Under the pieces are notes generated by a model that saw only the letters and a program-made list of their open reading frames with translations, had not been told where the DNA came from and made no database searches. 64,000 nucleotides of DNA from Sthenelais limicola (Eukaryota; Annelida; Polychaeta; Phyllodocida; Sigalionidae): assembly GCA_942159475.1 (NCBI GenBank), contig OW804095.1, forward strand, positions 155,918,664 through 155,982,663, written 5' to 3'. A program made the translations under genes and the position numbers. Of the stretch, positions 1 to 10,358 are shown in pieces (the first letter of the stretch is position 1; each line of letters starts with the position of its first letter).

Positions 1-94
1 TCACAGCCCCCAATCAGATAAGAATGATCTATGAGTGATTGGACGCCTACTGCACTAGTCAGTTTCCTGGCTCTGCAGTAGATATATGGCATTA

Positions 95-760
95 TGAAGG
101 CATTTTTTGGTTTGGAGGGACTTTCAATTCTGAGCCTAGGTTGTAGAGGCTTACCCTCAGTTTGAAGGCATTCTCTCAATTCTGAGCCTAGGCTGGAAAG
201 GCTTTCCCTGCATTTGGAGGGACTCTCAGTTCTGAGCCTAGGCTGGAAAGGCTTTCCCTGAGTTTGGAGGCACTCTCAGCTCTGAGCCTAGGCTGGAGAG
301 GCTTTCCCTGAATTTGGAGGCACTCTCAGCTCTGAACCTAGACTGGAGAGGCTTTCCCTCAGTTTAGAGGGACTCTCTCAACTCTGAGCCTAGGCTGAAG
401 AGGCTTTCCCTCAGTTTGGAGGGACTCTCAACTCTGAGCTTAGGTTTGAGAGGCTTTCCCTCAGTTTGGAGGCACTCTCAGTTCTGAGCCTAGGCTGGAG
501 AGGTTTCCCCTGAGTTTGGAGGCACTCTCAGTTCTGAGCCTAGGCTGGAGAGGGTTTCCCCTCAGTTTGGAGGCACTCTCAGCTCTGAGCCTAGGCTGGA
601 GAGGGTTTCCCTGAGTTTGGAGGGACTCTCAGCTCTGAACCTAGGCTGGAGAGGGTTTCCCTGAGTTTGGAGGGACTCTCAGTTCTGAGCCTAGGCTGGA
701 GAGGCTTTCCCTCAGTTTGAAGGGACTCTCTCAACTCTGAGCCTAGGCTTCAAAGTGTCC
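95..760. repeat. 50-bp minisatellite array
   Basis: About 13 head-to-tail copies of a unit containing TCTGAGCCTAGGCTGGAGAG followed by a pyrimidine-rich GGCTTTCCCTC block and GTTTGGAGG. The TCTGA word recurs at 181, 231, 281, 331, 383, 433, 483, 533, 584, 634, 684 and 736, so the period is 50 bp with occasional 2-bp slips. The first copy, near 100-130, is degenerate. Copies differ at a few bases each. There is no unique sequence between units and no coding pattern. Confidence 0.95.
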
Positions 761-1913
761 CCCTCTTGTCTCCCGTCCTGTGTAGGGGAGAGAGCGCCGT
801 CATGTTGCCTCAGGCTCTGCTACATACCATCTACAGCTCCCTACCTTCCCAGGCTATAGATCTGTACAGTGGGGGAGAAGTATTCTTATAGTTTTACACA
901 CAATGTGTTCATGGGCTTCTCTTGATGCCTACAAGTCTCACTTCTCACAAGCCAATGCTTTTCTCCAATACAAGAGTTTGGGACGAGTGAGGAACATCTT
1001 ATATATCTTACATTGGGCTACATTGAGTCTTGTTGTAAAAGAATATCAATGTTGGCAATGTGTGGTAGCGACCTGTAGGAAGGCACCTCCCCTGATGTCA
1101 GGAGTCAGCCAGACAAAAAAATGGTAAAGCTTCTAGCGTCTGCTCCCCGGTTGTTTATTCTCTCCCGAGGTGGTACTCGCAGTAGGTAATGATTGATGAG
1201 TTTTGGCTTCATTATCGACGGAAACATGGAATAATTACCAGGAATGAAGCTAATTGGTATACAAACTGATTAATCTGTGAATAATTGAAGCTTTGTGGAT
1301 GATATTGTGACGTCAGATGTAATAATTGAGCAGCTGTGGATCCAGGATCACCTCCACACGCAAGGTGAGGGCAATTATTGGCAATTCTTACTTCACAAAG
1401 TTTTAAGTTTTAAAAAGAGCGTTTCTCACGTTTTACCATCCATGCAAATGATTGCCTTTCATTAGTTATGAGATTTTCAATATATATCCATTCTCCCCGA
1501 GTGTTCTTATGGAGGGATTTAATCTTTATTTCATAATTTATCTGACAACTTTGTAGATTCATATTGCGCCATGGGACAGGGCCATAGTCTTCCTCTATCT
1601 ATGGTGCTGCACGCTGATTGGCTGAGCCATGTCATGTGTTATGCATAATTATGTGAAGCTCCCCTTGGTTCCCTGGTAACGATATCCCTAGCCGTTGATT
1701 GGCTGTAACGTGTCACATGGTAATGATACACACATCTTAATTGTCTTAGAGAGAGGCTTCGTCACATGACGTTTTTATATTGGGCAAGCAGCGGAAAGCT
1801 TTGAGAGAAACACTTTATTTGTTGAACGATGTTAGCTGAAGGCCCATTTACCGTCCGTTCCTTAGAAATGTTCATTTATGAACAGAATCGTTGATTTGGG
1901 ATCTTTCATAAGG
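761..1913. other. Unassigned non-coding stretch
   Basis: I see no gene here. A 74-codon open frame at 903-1127 has no recognisable motif and ordinary base composition. Two short related segments containing GATTGGCTG followed by a CATG-rich stretch occur near 1616 and 1698; CCAAT-type words like these occur in LTRs and promoters, but I cannot delimit an element. Confidence 0.6.
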
Positions 1914-2119
1914 GTCATATTAAGCTTCCTATCTCTTTATTTACTTAAACGATTCATTAAATAAGTTTTAGAAGGTGTTTTCTAAGACTAAGGGCAGTAA
2001 GGCCCAGCCGTCATAGGAGTGAGTGAGAGAGAGAAGGAATGAGTGAGTGCGTGTGATGTTATTAATGTTATTTGATGAATCGATTAAGTAAATAAAGAGG
2101 TATGAGCTTAATATGAATT
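1914..2119. repeat. Imperfect inverted repeat, possible small foldback element
   Basis: The segment 1914-1964 (GTCATATTAAGCTTCC, then CTCTTTATTTACTTAA) is mirrored as its reverse complement at 2070-2119, where TTAAGTAAATAAAGAG is followed by GAGCTTAATATGA. The arms are about 50 bp, differ at several positions, and enclose about 105 bp. It could be a tiny MITE or a foldback. I found no clear target duplication. Confidence 0.55.
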
Positions 2120-3295
2120 GAATGATTATGTTTATTTCCGACGATCTTCGATGCTTTAATGTCGGTCCATAAGCTTCAATGCTGAGAAGAGGGCTTGTCA
2201 AAAATGGCGATTTTTAAAATGGTAGACGACGGCCACATGGTGGTTTCTCATGTATTACAACTTAAATACTTCATTTCATTGTTTTAAATCTAGTTGATTC
2301 GAGATGGAACATGTCTGACCATCTGCTGTTAAATTTCCAGCAGTTAAATATCATTATGTTCGTTGGAATTTGAATTTTAAGATCGGTTAGAAATGGAATT
2401 TTATTATCGGAATCGAGATTTTTTCACGGATTCCTCTTTCTCCCACATCCCACCCCCCCCTATCCCCTTGCTCTGATATATTCATACTTTTAATTATAAT
2501 TATATAATCGACCTATATTTATACTTATTATCAAAAATATACTTAAGTTTTACTTATAATTACAATTATATATAATTCGAATAATTAAAAACCCACTTTA
2601 CACAAGCTTATGCTTGTAATTCTTGTTATGCAAACTAATGCATTCAGGTTATACAGGCTCTTGTAATATTGATACCGTATTTACCTTCATCGCAATAATT
2701 AGTCAAATCATTAATCCGAATAGATCACATATATATAGTCTATTTGAGAAGAGCTATCCCCGATCTTAGTGTCAAGCAAGCAAGATTTTTCTATTGTCAT
2801 TCATATAACTAATAATTGTGGCTCTTGTAATTTCAATATTAAATAATATGAACATGATCTAAGAACAATAGCAACAATATAAGGAAAGTCTCACACATAA
2901 ATCCGGTTTCGTCACAGAATTACAAGAGCCTGTATAATGTTCAAATATAAGATTTATAGCAGATATGAATACAAATTACATTGATAAAGTATGAATATTT
3001 CCACAGAGAGAATTATCGGTATATTTAATTTATCTTAAATTATTCTTCCATTTATTAATATCATTCTGTCCCCTCCATCTTTTAGGTTTAAGTAACCTAT
3101 GTCCCTGCTCCATTATATTTATTATTTTATCTATTTCGATTCAGAAACTGTCACTGTCAGCATCATGTAGAATTTTAAATTATCCAGATCCACAGAGGTC
3201 TCGCAAGACTGGCCATTTTGCTAATCCTATGTCGATTCTTTAGAATTATATAGAGGAGAATATATATTTTCATGCTTAATCGTACAATCGTAATC
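2120..3295. other. AT-rich non-coding stretch
   Basis: Apart from the inverted-repeat candidate within it, this is AT-rich DNA with a C run near 2450. Open frames on both strands are short and without motifs. Confidence 0.6.
2648..2938. repeat. Candidate MITE-like element with 18-bp inverted ends
   Basis: TTATACAGGCTCTTGTAA near 2648 has an exact reverse complement, TTACAAGAGCCTGTATAA, near 2921, enclosing about 270 bp of AT-rich sequence. A further partial copy of the word (GGCTCTTGTAATTTC) lies near 2820. No ORF is present. This fits a short non-autonomous DNA transposon, but the outer boundaries and target duplication are unresolved. Confidence 0.45.
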
Positions 3296-3304
3296 AACCG
3301 ACAG

Positions 3305-4497
3305 CAGCCACCGACAGCAGCCACCGACAATGGCAGGTGACCGATTGTCGGTCACCTGTGGCCAGTTTGTCGGTGGTCATTTTGTCGTACAAGTGGATAA
3401 GCCACTTTATTGTTGTGAGGGGTGGAGAGGCGGTTCTTTGCTTGCTCCGTATTGCTTGTATATAGGGGTATCATAACATTCTGATACTTATTAATTACAG
3501 TGACTACAATCAGAACAGGCATTTGCAGGAAAATACCTGCACAATAGGAACCTTCCTGTCCCATTACTCGCTGAGTAGTGCGATGTGGTGTGGAGTGACA
3601 TTAGAAATATGGTTAGAATATATAATTATGAGCATTTCCACCAATTGGTCGTCATTTGGCCATCCAGGACTGAAAATTCATACGTTGACATTATGGCAAA
3701 AATCGAACATGTTCAATTGAGTTCTGCGGACAGTATGTGGCCGTGCAAAGCTGTGGAAACTTAAACCCATGTATACTCTTCTCCATATTTTGTTCTTCTG
3801 GAGTTCTCATTCCTAATTTGTACAATGCTAATAAAGGGTCTATTCTACCGTTTGCGAAGAGTTTTTTTTAAAGAACATGTATCGAAATATATTAAAATCT
3901 CTATTCGGTATAATATTATTTAATTAAAGAAATATTAAGTTAAATAAGTATGCTACAACGTGGTGTAATATATTGTACGATTGAGAGACTTTTGAAGTCG
4001 GAATAATCACTTAAAAGTACCAATAAATAATTATAAATCAATAGAAATGATAAAAAATAAACGTCCAAATTAACGCCAAACTATTCACCAAAATCAAGGA
4101 CCCTCAAACCAGGCAGAGATCGAAATATTCAGTAAGAATGACTATAATTATGCATAAATAGATAGAACTGAACAAAATAAAATTAATTTAAAGGTACAAA
4201 TGTACTCCAAATTATTCACATATGTCCACCGAAAGTATCCAAGGTCATAACAACACTCACTATGACCATAAATACATGTTAGGAAAAAAATAAAAAAATG
4301 GTAGGTGACCGACAATCGGTCACCCTCCCGACAATAATGTAAATTTACATTATTGTCGGGAGGGGGTCATGACAAGCCACCGACGAAATGCAGAGGGTGA
4401 CTGGTCACCCGGTGACCGATTGTCGGTCGCCCGGTATCCACTTGACCGATTGTCGGTCACCCCTAGTGACCAATTGTCGGTGACCGTTTGTCGTGGC
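3305..4497. mobile_element. Candidate non-autonomous element bounded by GGTGACCGA palindromic boxes
   Basis: Both ends of this roughly 1.2-kb segment carry iterated variants of a 21-bp inverted repeat, GGTGACCGA-TTG-TCGGTCACC. The left end has it near 3340, next to two copies of CAGCCACCGACA. The right end has it near 4303 in opposite orientation, then variants near 4418, 4444 and 4470. Inside the right block, 4324-4363 is a perfect 40-bp palindrome centred on GTAAATTTAC. The middle is AT-rich and non-coding. Clustered subterminal palindromes suggest transposase-binding sites of a DNA transposon, but the exact termini and a target duplication are not established. Confidence 0.5.
4324..4363. 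repeat. Perfect 40-bp palindrome
   Basis: The sequence starts CCTCCCGACAATAATG, reads through GTAAATTTAC at the centre and ends in the exact reverse complement. It could form a 20-bp-stem cruciform with no loop. It lies inside the right palindromic-box cluster of the candidate element above. Confidence 0.95.
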
Positions 4498-4599
4498 CTT
4501 AACACTCAACAATAACAATCAACTGATCATTACCGTTTAAATAGCTTTTCTTATTATATCAACAAAACAATCCACTGGGATGACCACATCTTAAGACGT

Positions 4600-4800
4600 A
4601 CGGCCATCGTATATTCACCGTTGTAGTGGGCACGTGAAATCGGGGCACAATTTTACATCCCCGTCGTCTAGAGAAGCGTACAGGCACCAGTGAGATGTTT
4701 GTTCTAACTTCTATGCTTCCTAGGCTGTCATTTTTCATATAGCTGTGGCTTATCTGTCCCATGCCAGCCCCCCCCCCCCCCACCCCTACCCCTCACCATA
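4600..4800. repeat. Partial copy of hairpin-headed repeat family (tail module)
   Basis: From about 4665, GAGAAGCGTACAGGCACCAG, then the AACTTCTATGCTTCCTAGGC segment, then a C-rich run (4768-4795), match the tails of the copies at 5.5-6.1 and 6.6-7.3 kb. Only the last ~130 bp of the family unit is present. The small minus-strand open frame crossing it is an artefact of the C run. Confidence 0.75.
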
Positions 4801-5479
4801 ATGCGTGGGAAACAGAACACAAACAATGGAGTGGCATGATAGCCAGCTGCCATGAAGACCACCCTTTAGTTTAATAAAAGTTTTTTTTCCCGGTTGGGAC
4901 CAACAAAAACCAATGTGTGGCCCGTGAGGTGGTGAAGTGAAGTGACCACAATCACATGAGAGAGGGGTTAGTTAGTGAAACAAACTGAGGGGAGCGCCAG
5001 CGCTGCAACCCTTCCCTGGTAATTTATATGAACATATATCAAGTAATATATATGAGCAATTCCACCAATTCGTCAACATTTGGCTGAAAATTCATAATTT
5101 TTTAAAATTGCTTCTATTGATTTATTATGTTTCGTACATAAACTACACATATTACTGATAATAATTGGGAAAGTTAATAATAAATATTGTAGTCAGGACA
5201 GTTTGTGTAGTCTGTGATGGGAACTAGCTGATAAGGACACAAAAGAGTGTACATATTTCTACATGAAATCGAAATGAATAAAAAGAAATAATTATGCACA
5301 TAATGTTTTTAATTATTGTGTACTTCATAGGTCTCGACATAAGGGTCATAATGCTTTTTAATTTGTGAAAATATTCCAACTAGAAGAAAAGTTACAGCCA
5401 AATAACAAAATAATAATCGTTAAACTTTAAAAAGGGATTCAGGGAGATGGAGAAAAATTATTGCTAATGTATAAGGTAT

Positions 5480-6076
5480 AAGTTAGCTAGCAGAGTTAGC
5501 TTGCAGAGTTAGCTTGCAGTGTGAGCTTGTAGAGTCATAAAAGTTTGAGCACTCAGATTTACATTCAGGTTGTTCCTGAGGTGCCTTTCGCGCATAGCAG
5601 TGAGAACGTCACAGCTATGCGCTGTCAAAGCTTGATTCATTGGAAAGTTGGTTCTGTGTAGAGTGAGTCTGACAAAATTAATAAAGAAATAATAACGAGG
5701 TTATTGTACAGACATCAGACAATTTACACAATAATGCATCTAAACTCAAAGCTTCTTTAGGTTGTTGTGAGTGCCTGCACAAAGTTACTAGGGAGGTCCA
5801 CAGGAGGAATTACCGAGTTATTTGAATCTCATTCTTTTCCCCATACCAGTAAAGAGCACTAGGTGAAAGAAAGGGGACCCGTCATTTGTTGTTATGGGTT
5901 GGTCCTCCGGCCCTACGGTCCGCATTGGGTCGCCTAGTCTAGAAAAGCGTACAGCACCAGTGAGATGTTTGTTCTAACTTCTATGCTTCCTAGGCTGTCA
6001 TTGTTTATATAGCATATAGCTGTGGTTAATCTGTCCCATCCTGCCCTCCCCCCACCCCCCACCCCCCACCCACCAA
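5480..6076. repeat. Hairpin-headed dispersed repeat, copy 1
   Basis: The parts in order are: a 15-bp tandem (AGAGTTAGCTTGCAG, about three units) near 5490-5535; a hairpin whose arms are GCGCATAGCAGTG and a near complement (5592-5626); a roughly 300-bp conserved body containing GGTTGTTGTGAGTGCCTGCA and GGTCCTCCGGCCCTACGG; then the tail module ending in a C-rich tract near 6042-6075. It matches the other copies closely along its length but differs by substitutions and small indels. It is non-coding and its class is unknown. Confidence 0.8.
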
Positions 6077-6619
6077 ACTTATATATATACATTTAATATA
6101 CATATTTTTATTTCTCTCTCTCTAAATTTGCTCAAAATACCCCCCATCATTGCATACTTCATAACCTGAAGTAGACTGGGCCAAGTAGAACTGGAATAAC
6201 CCTTCCCAGCAATGGGACAGTCCTACAGGATGGAAATAATGATGAAATAATTGATATGTTATCATGAAGAATTAAGTATGAGTAATTCCGAATGATATTA
6301 TTCTGGCAATAAAAGCAATAAAATAAGGCGAAAATTGTATATAAAATATCATGCTCAAATGCTATTATAATTTGCTGATTTTTGACCAAATATTGGGTTA
6401 TACCCTTAGCGTGACCATCTCTCAATCATTGCGCAATAATTATTGCGTGAAAAGCGTCCACTCTCATCACAGAACTATGGTGAGATGATTGCTTAAAAAA
6501 GATTGATTAAAAATCATGTGGAATTGCGTTCATTTGCCCGTTGGGTATGTGCCTCAATTTTAATAGCAATCTTCTGTGTTCAACCATATCAAATGCCTTG
6601 TTTTTTATTTACTACTACT
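6076..6619. other. AT-rich spacer
   Basis: No gene or repeat copy recognised. The 88-codon minus-strand open frame here has no motif and is AT-driven. Confidence 0.55.
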
Positions 6620-7276
6620 TTCGCGCATAGCCGTTAGGATGTCATGGCTCTGCGCTGTCAAAGCTTGATTCCTTGGTGGGTCCTGTGTATCATGCAGAGT
6701 TAGCTTGCAGAGTTAGCTTGCAGTGTTAGCTTGCAGTGTTTGACCAAGCTTCAACATTTGGGCCACAGTACTATTTGGTAGTTTGTTTGTAGTATAGCGC
6801 ATAGCCGTGAGGACTTCACGGCTATACGCTTTCAAAGCTTGATGTATTGGTGGGTCCTGTGTATCATATAGAGGGGGAGGCTCACAAAACTAATAACGAA
6901 ATAATAACAAGGTTATTGTACAGATGTCAGACAATTTACATGATAATCCCTGTAAACTCAAAGCTTCTTTAGGTTGTTGTGAGTGCCTGCACAAAGTTAT
7001 GAGGGAGGTCCACAGGAGGAATTTCAGAGTTAGTTGAATCTCATTCTTTTCCCCATACCAGTAGAGAGCACTAGGTGGAAGAATGGTGACCCGTTATTTG
7101 TTGTTATGTTTTGGTCCTCCGGCCCTACGGTCCGCATTGGGTCGCCTAGTCTAGAAAAGCGTACGGCACCAGTGAGATGTCTGTTCTAACTTCTATGCTT
7201 CCTAGGCTGTCATTGTTTATGTAGTTGTGGCTTATCTGTCCCACCACCCACCCCCCCCTCCCCACCCCCCTCACCA
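6620..7276. repeat. Hairpin-headed dispersed repeat, copy 2 (double head)
   Basis: This is the same family as the copy at 5.5-6.1 kb, with two successive head hairpins (near 6627 and at 6798-6831, arms GCGCATAGCCGTGA and its near complement). The 15-bp AGAGTTAGCTTGCAG tandem lies between them (6697-6740). Body and tail follow, ending in a C-rich tract (7240-7275). The repeated head suggests an internal duplication. Confidence 0.8.
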
Positions 7277-8199
7277 CACTTGTTGTTCTTGTTTCTACTT
7301 TTGCACCAAAAATTCCAAATGTATATATGGTATTATTTTGTTTAAAATGGTATGATGGATGTTAAATACTTTCCTATAAAAAGTAACTTCTGTACTTAAT
7401 ACTAGAAAATTGATATCAAGGCAATGTATAAAGAAGAGCTGTTTAACCTTAATGTTAATTGTATGACTGTTTGAACTTAATTGAAATAAAATAGTAACAC
7501 TCCATGATGACTAATATACCATGTTAAACAGCAGGTATGAATATATCTAGTGGAATGTTAAAATGATCAATAGTTAAACTTTCAAAAGGGATTTAGGGAG
7601 ATGGAGAGAGATTATTGCTAATGTAAGGTATAAGCAAAGATTATAATACATTATATCCACTTAAAATTCAAGATGTCCTCTATGAATTAAGATCGGATAA
7701 CATCTTCATTTACCAACTTCTAAAATTTGCCATTCTGACAGCATTTGTACATTTCTGGGCGACCTGACCCGTGTACTAGCAACGAATAAGGGAATCAGTA
7801 GAAATACTATTCATATAATCTTGAGATGTTTTATAGAGTGGCATACTCATGTCACGTCCTCATTAATGCCATAATTATGTCTTTCTCATGTGTTTTACGG
7901 TGCCCCATTTCCTATAGCTCACCTAATATCCCGAGATAACCCTACCTATTTATGAACAAAAACGCGTCAGAACATCTATTTTCATGATATAAGAAAAACT
8001 TCGGAATCAGAGCTATTTGAACATTGACCATTTTTAGCCCCCTGGACGCCAATAAATTATAATTGACCATATATTATATGCTAGCAGGAAATATAGGCTA
8101 TTATACAATGGCGTCGAACGGTGCACACGTAGGCTAGGAGTAGGGAGGACAGATCCCTTATTTCCACCACATAACAAATACTGGACATTATATACGTTC
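7277..8199. other. AT-rich stretch upstream of LINE-1
   Basis: No coding content. A short dispersed repeat containing ACTAGCAACGAATAAG and ATCAGTAGAAAT (7780-7830) recurs in diverged form near 22,395-22,440. Part of this stretch may be the 5' untranslated region of the LINE that follows; I cannot place its 5' end. Confidence 0.5.
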
Positions 8200-8323
8200 G
8201 TAATATGGATACTTAATGTGCCTGTGACCTACTACAAGGACTGAATTTGTGATCGTGTTTCTAATTAACATTATATTCAGGGATCTTATTCCTGTTACCA
8301 ATCTTTTCTCCATATATCGCCCA

Positions 8324-10246
8324 ATGGGTGACAAAAGCGCGGTAACCACTGTGCATAGCAACCACAACAACAATAACAATAAGCGACTTCCACGCGCCTT
8401 GAGTCGTATAATACCCAATCAAACTGACCCCACGACCCTAAAATTTTATTTAAGATCGCCAACCAAAATGAGTTCAGAAAGACGCTCATCTGACAGAATA
8501 AGCACATTACAATCTGATGGTAAACCTGCTTTATCAACCTTACAAACGGCGTCACCGACAGCCGACCAATTAAACCAGTCAAGTCACGAAACAGCTGATC
8601 GCCAGCACGCAGTAATGTATGCGGCTCAGCTAGAGTCTGTTCGTGACAAGGTGGAGACGGCCGATCCCTGTAATACGCCTCTACCAGTCTCACCGACCAA
8701 GACTTTGAATGTCTCTATTGATGAAACCGAAGATATTATCTCTCCTTCTGACCCAAATGATTCCTTCAGAGCTTACCTTGACCGATTAGTCAAAGATTTG
8801 AAAAAACACAATGAAGATTCTCTTGCGGAATTAAAGAGACACAATGAGGAAACCCTTTCAGCTCACACTACCAAAATTCAAGATAAAATAAATACAGCCA
8901 CCGCAGATATGATCTCGAATCAAGAGAAATATGATCAGCGCCTAACTGAAGTAGAACAAAGCTTGGGTGAACTAAATGAACGTACTGAGGAAAAAAACCT
9001 AAATTCCCTGATAAAAACTCAACTTGACGCTCATATTGTTATTCTGAACCAAGAAGTTGGGAAAGAAAAACAGTCCTGGGATAAACATATCCAGCTCATC
9101 AAAGATGACTTAAAAACCACTGCCTCTACGGTACTGAAACAGGACGATAGTGAAGCATTACGCACTAACATGGCCGAAGCAAATAAAAAACTCGGGGAGT
9201 TTGGAACGAAGCAAACAGGATTCGAGGGTCTCTTAGCTCAATCATCCAGGACCAATTCAAAATTAAAAGCCCAGCTGCTTGAAGCAAACAGCAAAAATGA
9301 GCTTCTTGACATCAAGTTAAGGAATAAAAACCTAATCATTCAAGGTGTACCTGAAAACAAAGGAGAAAATTTTGATGATTTCTTTTTCAACCTAATCTCC
9401 CCGACGGTCGACAAATTTGACCCAAGCCATATTGATTATGCCTACAGACGTGGAAAACTTAACCAGAAATTTGCAAGGCCCATCGTATTAACTCTTACAA
9501 CAGTAAGTATGAGGGACCAAATCCTAAAGCAGGCGAAAGAAATAAAAGACCAGAACAAAATGAAGGACCTTTGGATCAACAAGGACGTCCCGGATGAAAC
9601 TAATAGAAGGAGTGCCCTTATTCGTCAGTGCGGCAAAGCCCTGACTGCCCTGAAGACAGGGGACAAGCCAGTCATTCGTGCTAATCATCTGTTTCACAAT
9701 GACCGAAAATACTTCTATGATGACCTTCACCTTCTCCCAAGCGGAGCTACGCCTTATGATTTGAAAACACAAATATATCCAAACCAAAACGCGCTAGGAT
9801 TTCAAGGAGACCATGTCTATTTGTCTAATTTTTATAATGCTGATTTTTGGTACAAGGGAGTAATCTATAGCTCGGCCGAACAGGCTTTCCAGGTAGCTAA
9901 AGCTCTTGATAACCCAACCCCAGCAAATGCGAAACTAGCGAGTGAAATGAGTCACACAGATGACCCGTACGTTATCAAACAGAAGGCCGCAAGCATTACT
10001 CTAGGTTTGAATTGGCGTGCACGTGAACGAGAAATTCTGAAAGGTATTGTGCGTTTGAAATTTCAGCAGCTACATGAATTAAGGCAAAAGCTCAAAAACA
10101 CAAAGCAAACACAGTTTTTCGAAATGACACAAGACAAGAAATGGGGAACCGGTTTTCGTCTCGGCGACAAGCGTTTTGACCCTTCTCGTGTGTCAGGAAA
10201 TGAGTTTGGTATGATTCTAACCGAGCTGAAGCTTGAACTGAAATAG
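8324..10246 (+). CDS. LINE ORF1 protein: coiled coil, RRM-like domain and C-terminal NADAR domain
   Basis: This 640-residue protein starts at the first ATG of the open frame (the frame is open about 25 codons further upstream but without ATG). Residues 1-140 are polar and low-complexity, and about 145-330 are heptad-like and charged (coiled coil). About 333-430 match the RRM/CTD of LINE ORF1 proteins (KNLIIQGVPE, DLWINKDVPDE). About 491-637 are a NADAR (YbiA-like) domain: YLSNFY, SSAEQAFQVAKA with conserved Glu519, and WGTG with Trp607, followed by GNEFGMILTEL. Known ORF1 proteins bind RNA as trimers through the first parts. NADAR proteins process ADP-ribose-linked substrates, including ADP-ribosylated guanine. 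Its use by the element is inference. Confidence 0.88.
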   Translation: MGDKSAVTTVHSNHNNNNNKRLPRALSRIIPNQTDPTTLKFYLRSPTKMSSERRSSDRISTLQSDGKPALSTLQTASPTADQLNQSSHETADRQHAVMYAAQLESVRDKVETADPCNTPLPVSPTKTLNVSIDETEDIISPSDPNDSFRAYLDRLVKDLKKHNEDSLAELKRHNEETLSAHTTKIQDKINTATADMISNQEKYDQRLTEVEQSLGELNERTEEKNLNSLIKTQLDAHIVILNQEVGKEKQSWDKHIQLIKDDLKTTASTVLKQDDSEALRTNMAEANKKLGEFGTKQTGFEGLLAQSSRTNSKLKAQLLEANSKNELLDIKLRNKNLIIQGVPENKGENFDDFFFNLISPTVDKFDPSHIDYAYRRGKLNQKFARPIVLTLTTVSMRDQILKQAKEIKDQNKMKDLWINKDVPDETNRRSALIRQCGKALTALKTGDKPVIRANHLFHNDRKYFYDDLHLLPSGATPYDLKTQIYPNQNALGFQGDHVYLSNFYNADFWYKGVIYSSAEQAFQVAKALDNPTPANAKLASEMSHTDDPYVIKQKAASITLGLNWRAREREILKGIVRLKFQQLHELRQKLKNTKQTQFFEMTQDKKWGTGFRLGDKRFDPSRVSGNEFGMILTELKLELK

Positions 10247-10358
10247 GAATTAGGGTAAAGCACATGTCTATTATTAAGCCTCTGATACATGATAAACAGC
10301 GGGCACTTTGACACTGACATACTTTAATTCTGAAATTTATTTTCTCTCTATCATTAAG

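Noticed and set aside
95..760. CRISPR-like regularly spaced repeat
   Set aside because: The whole 50-bp unit is repeated with no unique spacer, and the window is clearly eukaryotic, so it is a minisatellite.
903..1127. Small open frame, 74 codons
   Set aside because: No motif, ordinary composition, no neighbour support.
4559..4783. Minus-strand glycine-start open frame
   Set aside because: Starts in the C-rich tail of a dispersed repeat; no support.
5480..7276. tRNA-derived SINE head
   Set aside because: I looked for A and B box patterns in the repeat head and body and did not find a convincing pair at normal spacing.
9796..10246. Bacterial ybiA gene by contamination or recent transfer
   Set aside because: The NADAR region is in frame with a LINE ORF1 and flanked by LINE EN-RT, and a diverged second copy has the same layout.
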